A DNA stretch of 64,000 nt from Erinaceus europaeus (lineage: Eukaryota > Chordata > Mammalia > Eulipotyphla > Erinaceidae), in contig NC_080177.1 in NCBI RefSeq assembly GCF_950295315.1, positions 77,779,096-77,843,095 of the forward strand, read 5' to 3'. Positions 62,801-64,000 of this stretch are shown here, in pieces. Made by a program: the position numbers and the translations under genes. The notes below the pieces were generated by a model, which worked only from the letters and a program-made list of their open reading frames with translations, was not told the DNA's origin and did not search any database. Every line of letters begins with the position of its first letter. The stretch's first letter is position 1.

Positions 62801-63861
62801 GGACCCCCACCTCTGCTGAGGCCACTGGCATCAAAGGTGCCCGTGACGGGGTAGCACGTGGAGCCATCGCCCCCACACCGCAGACACTCGTCTTCCTGCA
62901 GGGTGGAGTCCAGCCTGAGGTCACAGCCGACCACCTGGTAGAGACAGGCAGTAGGGGTCACAGCCGAGGGGTCAGGGCCTGGCGGGGGTCAGGCAGAGTC
63001 TACAGTCCCAAGCAATACAGTGACCCTGGCACTTCTCTGTGGGAGGGACCCCCTTCCAACCACACTGGGAGAGCCCCCCAGGTAGGTCGGCCCCATCAGT
63101 GGGCTATACCCCTTGCTCAGAGTGGTCTGGAGAAGCCCCAAGCCAAGGCAGGGGTCTCCCCAGGATGGCAGAGCTCGGGAGTCTGGGCCACCACGCCCAC
63201 CCCCGAGTGTTACGGGCTGGGACACCCACGGAAATGGCCACCTAACACCAGCGCGGTGGAGAGAGGCAGGGAGAGATGGCTCCAGCAGCAGCACCCAGTG
63301 CCTGCACCAAACCCCTCCAGAGTGTGTGCTCCCCAGAGCACTGCAGCCCTGGCTCGTGGTGGTGCGGGGATGGAAGCTGCAGCCAAGGAGCCTCCAGCGT
63401 GAGAGTCTGCATGGCCATTACACCATCTTCCCTGCCCCCTCTCATGCTACCAGGCCTCACAGGGGCTTTGTGCCTGTGAAACCACATTGCTCCCAGAGGA
63501 CACTTTCCCCTCTCAATGACAAGCAGAAACAGAGACAGAGTGAGGAGACGCTACAGCACCGCTCACAAAGCTGTCCCTGGAGAACGGTGCCCCATCCCAC
63601 ATGAGGGAAATCGCGTTCAGAGGGCAGAGGGAGGGACTGAGGGGCGTCTGTGAAGCCAGGCACCCTAACACCCTAAATGCTAGTCTTGTCCTGAGACCCC
63701 TGGCCTCAGTGTGGGGGGGGGAGGACTCACCCGGCAGCTGCCATCCACACAGACGTCCCGTCCGCCAGGCTCACAGGGTGTCCCGTCTGTCACGGCCTCC
63801 CTGTGCCTGAAGTAGAAGCTCTCCCCATGGGGGATGCAGTTCAGCTCACATTTGTTGGGGG
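50588..63861 (-). CDS. PAPLN: Papilin (PAPLN), partial (20 coding exons to the stop)
   Basis: In transcript order the exons are 63731-63861, 62811-62934, 62386-62466, 62122-62294, 61606-61729, 61183-61309, 60523-60694, 60176-60355, 59880-60021, 55637-55823, 54910-54976, 54690-54822, 54096-54555, 53761-53880, 53468-53689, 53148-53285, 52631-52758, 52442-52550, 52077-52243 and 50588-50808. The phases join into one open frame of 1067 residues plus TGA. Domains in order: ADAMTS-like cysteine-rich region and spacer, four thrombospondin type-1 repeats, papilin cysteine cassettes, one Kunitz domain, three Ig C2 domains and a PLAC domain. Papilin is a secreted extracellular-matrix glycoprotein related to the ADAMTS-like proteins. 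Human papilin is about 1278 residues. The signal peptide and first thrombospondin repeat lie past the window end. The linker after the fifth thrombospondin repeat is shorter than in human. Confidence 0.95.
50825..50868 (+). mobile_element. SINE family A long form, head part of a split copy
   Basis: GGGCTGGGCGGTAGCGCGGC, broken off after ACACATGGCGCC; continues at 51153. Confidence 0.75.
50874..51152 (+). mobile_element. SINE family A short form, nested
   Basis: TTGGGAGTCGGGCTGTAGTG head, tail GGGAATAAATAAATATATAA, inside another copy. Confidence 0.9.
51153..51345 (+). mobile_element. SINE family A long form, 3' part of a split copy
   Basis: AGGATCCTGGTTCGAGTCCC to GGAGCAGTGGATTTGTACTG. Confidence 0.8.
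51583..51832 (+). mobile_element. SINE family A long form
   Basis: GGGTCGGATGGCAGTGCAGC head to AACCTGGAGGCAGAAAAAAA. Confidence 0.9.
52077..52243 (-). CDS. PAPLN: PAPLN exon, Ig domain 3 second half
   Basis: A 167-bp exon, phase 2 in and 1 out, acceptor CTCCCCGCAG and donor GTGAGC. It encodes NGLPVRADGRRVHQSPDGTL and DEGSYTCSAYRGNQ, strands C' to F of the third Ig domain. Confidence 0.95.
52442..52550 (-). CDS. PAPLN: PAPLN exon, Ig domain 3 first half
   Basis: A 109-bp exon, phase 1 in and 2 out, donor GTAGGT. It encodes GLTITGTPSAVTVPEGDTAR, LPCVVAGGSVNVRWS. The acceptor could be CCCAG or the AG two bases later with a different phase; the first keeps the frame. Confidence 0.93.
52631..52758 (-). 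CDS. PAPLN: PAPLN exon, Ig domain 2 second half
   Basis: A 128-bp exon, phase 2 in and 1 out, acceptor GCTTGGCAG and donor GTAAGG. It encodes HPDGSLVISRVAAEDRGFYA, then CVAFNGQDRDQHWVQLRVL. Confidence 0.95.
52842..52968 (-). mobile_element. SINE family B in PAPLN intron
   Basis: CACCGCTCGTGAAGCTTCCC ... GGGTGCGCCACCGCCCGGC. Confidence 0.85.
53148..53285 (-). CDS. PAPLN: PAPLN exon, Ig domain 2 first half
   Basis: A 138-bp exon, phase 2 in and 2 out, acceptor CTCTTCCACAG. It encodes NQPGVVEAYPGQQIRLTCRA and FPPPTIEWQRDGQ. The donor GTCGGT is non-optimal. Confidence 0.95.
53468..53689 (-). CDS. PAPLN: PAPLN exon, Ig domain 1 second half and linker
   Basis: A 222-bp exon, phase 2 in and 2 out, acceptor CTTCCCCAG and donor GTAATG. 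It contains the Ig C2 motif QPDGSLLI...DAGTYSCG and then a hydrophilic linker. Confidence 0.94.
53761..53880 (-). CDS. PAPLN: PAPLN exon, Ig domain 1 first half
   Basis: A 120-bp exon, phase 2 in and 2 out, donor GTGTGC. It encodes EPSLVQAAQGQLVQLYCPDS and RAGWRKDRQPIASD, Ig strands B and C with cysteine and tryptophan. Its acceptor CCTCCAG is preceded by a 20-base C run. Confidence 0.94.
53891..53910. repeat. 20-base G run (poly-C on the PAPLN strand)
   Basis: Twenty consecutive G on the + strand, ending 10 bp from the acceptor of the exon at 53761-53880. Confidence 0.95.
54096..54555 (-). CDS. PAPLN: PAPLN exon, Kunitz domain and linker
   Basis: A 460-bp exon, phase 1 in and 2 out, acceptor TTGCCCTCAG and donor GTAAGG. 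The Kunitz domain runs from CLLPSALGSCADWAARWYF to FASEGECMSSC with six cysteines and the YGGCHGNANNF signature. The P1 position after the second cysteine is alanine, not Lys/Arg, so trypsin inhibition is unlikely. A Gly/Pro-rich linker of about 95 residues follows. Confidence 0.95.
54690..54822 (-). CDS. PAPLN: PAPLN exon, papilin cysteine cassette
   Basis: A 133-bp exon, phase 0 in and 1 out, acceptor CCCTCTAG and donor GTGAGC. It encodes EPQGQRSQQDEPGACRGSRF and GCCYDDVAPAAGPLGEGC, a complete CC-x14-C cassette. Confidence 0.93.
54910..54976 (-). CDS. PAPLN: PAPLN exon, apparently degenerate cysteine cassette
   Basis: A 67-bp exon, phase 2 in and 0 out, acceptor GCTCTGTACAG and donor GTAAGT. 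It encodes KGCARAQRREDAGGVPGAGA plus PA. In human papilin the exon here carries a second CC-x14-C cassette; only one of its cysteines is left. Boundaries rest on splice motifs and phase alone, so this is less certain than its neighbours. Confidence 0.65.
55172..55325 (+). mobile_element. SINE family D
   Basis: GGGGGTAGACAGCATAACGG head, CCAGGTTCAATCCCTGCACC. Confidence 0.9.
55333..55487 (+). mobile_element. SINE family B
   Basis: ATTGGGGTGGTGGTGAACTC head, CCCGCAGGGGGAAAGCTTCA. Confidence 0.75.
55637..55823 (-). CDS. PAPLN: PAPLN exon, linker and first papilin cysteine cassette
   Basis: A 187-bp exon, phase 1 in and 2 out, acceptor CTTTCTTTAG and donor GTGGGT. It encodes a Q/P-rich linker (SGPAPSLQQPLGSD) and then CRHSPHGCCPDGHTASLGPQ, ending WQGCPGTSCEQS, the papilin-specific CC-x14-C cassette. 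Confidence 0.93.
56287..56445 (+). mobile_element. SINE family A short form, internal deletion
   Basis: GGGAGCCGGGCGGTGAAGCA joins the first bases of the head directly to the GGCGGTGAAGCAGG block; about 110 bp are missing. Confidence 0.9.
56683..56872 (+). mobile_element. SINE family B
   Basis: CCAGGTGGTGGCACCTGGCT head to CTGTCCAAGACAAATAACG. Confidence 0.85.
56876..57140 (+). mobile_element. SINE family A short form
   Basis: GGGACAGAAGTAGCACAGCA head, tail AAGGGAATAAATATTTTTTA. Confidence 0.9.
57560..57821 (-). mobile_element. SINE family A long form, 5' truncated
   Basis: TCCTCCAGGGTTATTGCTGG to GCCTGTGAAGCGACTCG; CACACAGCTTTTCT occurs on both sides (about 57550 and 57831). Confidence 0.95.
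57866..58121 (+). mobile_element. SINE family A long form, internal deletion
   Basis: GGTGGCGGTGGCGCAGCGGG head; the B box to CT-body block is lost at GGCTCCTGGATCCTCCC. Confidence 0.9.
58122..58385 (+). mobile_element. SINE family A short form
   Basis: GGGGAGCCGGGTGGTGGCGC head, tail AAAAAGGAATAAATTATT. Confidence 0.95.
58503..58591 (-). pseudogene. Possible decayed PAPLN linker exon
   Basis: Flanked by a good acceptor (GGCTCCCACAG) and donor GTAGGA. In the phase set by the upstream exon it reads PQQPWLPSWERGP, weakly like the human linker NPWMPLGPQE as I recall it, but meets an in-frame TAG before the donor. It may be a chance splice pair. Confidence 0.3.
59025..59235 (+). mobile_element. 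SINE family B long form
   Basis: GGGGACTGGGCACAGATGGC head, GAAGCTTCACGAGCGGTGAA, end GGGTCATAGTGTCAGCACTG. Confidence 0.8.
59370..59470 (-). mobile_element. SINE family D, decayed
   Basis: GAACACTGCTCAGCCCTGAC and GATTGAGCCTGGGACTCAG. Confidence 0.65.
59495..59590 (-). mobile_element. SINE family D, decayed
   Basis: CTTATGGTGGTGCTGGGAAT and GAACCTGGGACCTCAGAGCC. Confidence 0.75.
59880..60021 (-). CDS. PAPLN: PAPLN exon, thrombospondin repeat 5
   Basis: A 142-bp exon, phase 0 in and 1 out, acceptor GGGGTACCAG and donor GTAAGC. It encodes CSQSCDSGTRRRRVVCALGP and ends CNAQPCPLPP. It can splice in frame straight to the exon at 55823. Confidence 0.95.
60176..60355 (-). CDS. PAPLN: PAPLN exon, thrombospondin repeats 4-5
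   Basis: A 180-bp phase 0/0 exon, acceptor GTCCTTGCAG and donor GTGAGC. It encodes CSGSCGAGVRRRNVTCRGAG and ends DRAWRVGTWSL, the first tryptophans of repeat 5. Confidence 0.95.
60523..60694 (-). CDS. PAPLN: PAPLN exon, thrombospondin repeat 3
   Basis: A 172-bp exon, phase 2 in and 0 out, acceptor CTCCCCAG and donor GTGAGG. It encodes WKTGPWGPCSASCGGGSQSR and, at its end, WSAEPWGE, which opens repeat 4. The loop after the third cysteine looks about 10-12 residues shorter than in human papilin as I remember it. Confidence 0.94.
61155..61171. repeat. 17-base G run beside a PAPLN donor
   Basis: Seventeen G on the + strand, six bases from the donor motif of the exon at 61183-61309. Confidence 0.95.
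61183..61309 (-). CDS. PAPLN: PAPLN exon, thrombospondin repeat 2 end
   Basis: A 127-bp exon, phase 1 in and 2 out, acceptor GGGCCCGCAG and donor GTGAGC. It contains RQSRLVVCTVDSEASPDHEC and ends CSPQPCPQTG. A 17-base C run on the transcript strand follows the donor. Confidence 0.94.
61606..61729 (-). CDS. PAPLN: PAPLN exon, spacer end and thrombospondin repeat 2 start
   Basis: A 124-bp exon, phase 0 in and 1 out, acceptor CTGCCTAG and donor GTGAGG. It encodes LISQQPGPWVLFEYHLPRAA and then WSHGSWSDCSAQCGGG, the WxxW-CSxxCG start of a thrombospondin type-1 repeat. Confidence 0.95.
61801..62115. repeat. Minisatellite, 18-19 bp unit, about 17 copies
   Basis: Units of CCCCAGCCCCTGCC(A/T)GTCC with CCTTCC variants toward the right end. 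It lies in a PAPLN intron and reaches the donor of the exon at 62122. Confidence 0.95.
62122..62294 (-). CDS. PAPLN: PAPLN exon, spacer module
   Basis: A 173-bp exon, phase 1 in and 0 out, acceptor TTCCTCCCAG and donor GTGAGC. It encodes VRNVRGDYYLNGHWNISAAQ and PTSEPLVIE of the spacer. A minisatellite begins about 6 bp beyond its donor. Confidence 0.95.
62386..62466 (-). CDS. PAPLN: PAPLN exon, spacer module
   Basis: An 81-bp exon, phase 1 in and 1 out, acceptor GCCCCTCAG and donor GTGAGG. It encodes YNRVLVVPAGATSIRVEE followed by SRNFL, the first part of the ADAMTS spacer. Confidence 0.95.
62811..62934 (-). CDS. PAPLN: PAPLN exon, cysteine-rich region
   Basis: A 124-bp exon, phase 0 in and 1 out, acceptor TCTCTACCAG and donor GTGGGG. 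It contains VVGCDLRLDS, CLRCGGDGSTCYPVTGTFDA, the conserved ADAMTS/ADAMTSL cysteine pattern. Confidence 0.95.
63325..63440 (-). mobile_element. SINE family D, decayed
   Basis: CCCCAGAGCACTGCAGCCCT ... GCATGGCCATTACACCATCT. Confidence 0.7.
63731..63861 (-). CDS. PAPLN: PAPLN exon, ADAMTS-like cysteine-rich region
   Basis: A 131-bp exon, phase 1 in and 0 out, acceptor CCGCCGCAG and donor GTGAGT. It encodes PNKCELNCIPHGESFYFRHR and ends DVCVDGSCR. It is the most 5' PAPLN exon in the window. Confidence 0.95.
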
Positions 63862-64000
63862 CTGCGGCGGGAAAGGGGGAGCACAGGATACCCTGAAGCA
63901 CCAGGCCCAGCTGGGCCCCACGTGGACACTGACTGGGAGAGAAAGCCCTCAGACCGAGCATCCAGACTCGCACCCCGCCCCGGGAGAAGGGACATGCCCC

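Overview
This is mammalian nuclear DNA: GT-AG introns, CpG-poor intronic sequence and dense retroposons. Several related tRNA-derived SINE families dominate. The commonest has a tRNA-like head with a B box of the GGTTCGAGCCC type, a pyrimidine-rich body, and either an AATAAATAAA-type tail or a longer tail ending GGAGGCAAAA. From memory, these families are typical of hedgehogs (Erinaceus, Eulipotyphla). The species call is therefore an inference, fairly likely but unverified. No bacterial or viral gene and no CRISPR array is present.

Two genes point at each other. NUMB lies on the + strand from 1879 to about 46110. Nine coding exons run from the PTB domain to the stop codon; the first coding exons and the promoter lie upstream of the window. 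PAPLN (papilin) lies on the - strand, from before 64000 down to its stop at 50588-50590. Twenty coding exons are supported, from the ADAMTS-like cysteine-rich region to the PLAC domain; the signal peptide and first thrombospondin repeat lie beyond the window. Splice phases agree through all NUMB exons and all twenty PAPLN exons. This tail-to-tail order matches NUMB/PAPLN on human 14q24 as I remember it.

Layout: 1-1878 NUMB intron with an L1 remnant and SINEs; 1879-44852 NUMB coding exons and SINE-filled introns; 44853-about 46110 NUMB 3'UTR; about 46110-50430 intergenic SINEs plus a 5'-truncated antisense L1; 50588-64000 PAPLN, which is GC-rich with short introns except for a repeat-filled one at 55824-59879.

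NUMB is a cytoplasmic endocytic adaptor that antagonises Notch in asymmetric division. Papilin is a secreted extracellular-matrix glycoprotein of the ADAMTS-like group. Their proximity looks like ordinary synteny, and no functional link is implied. I see no new gene system. The most interesting items are a tRNA-Leu half retropseudogene with target-site duplications, a perfect 103-bp intronic duplication, retroposon clusters that reused the same target site, an eroded papilin cysteine module, and a G-rich minisatellite reaching a PAPLN splice donor. Repeat boundaries are read by eye and may be off by 5-20 bp.
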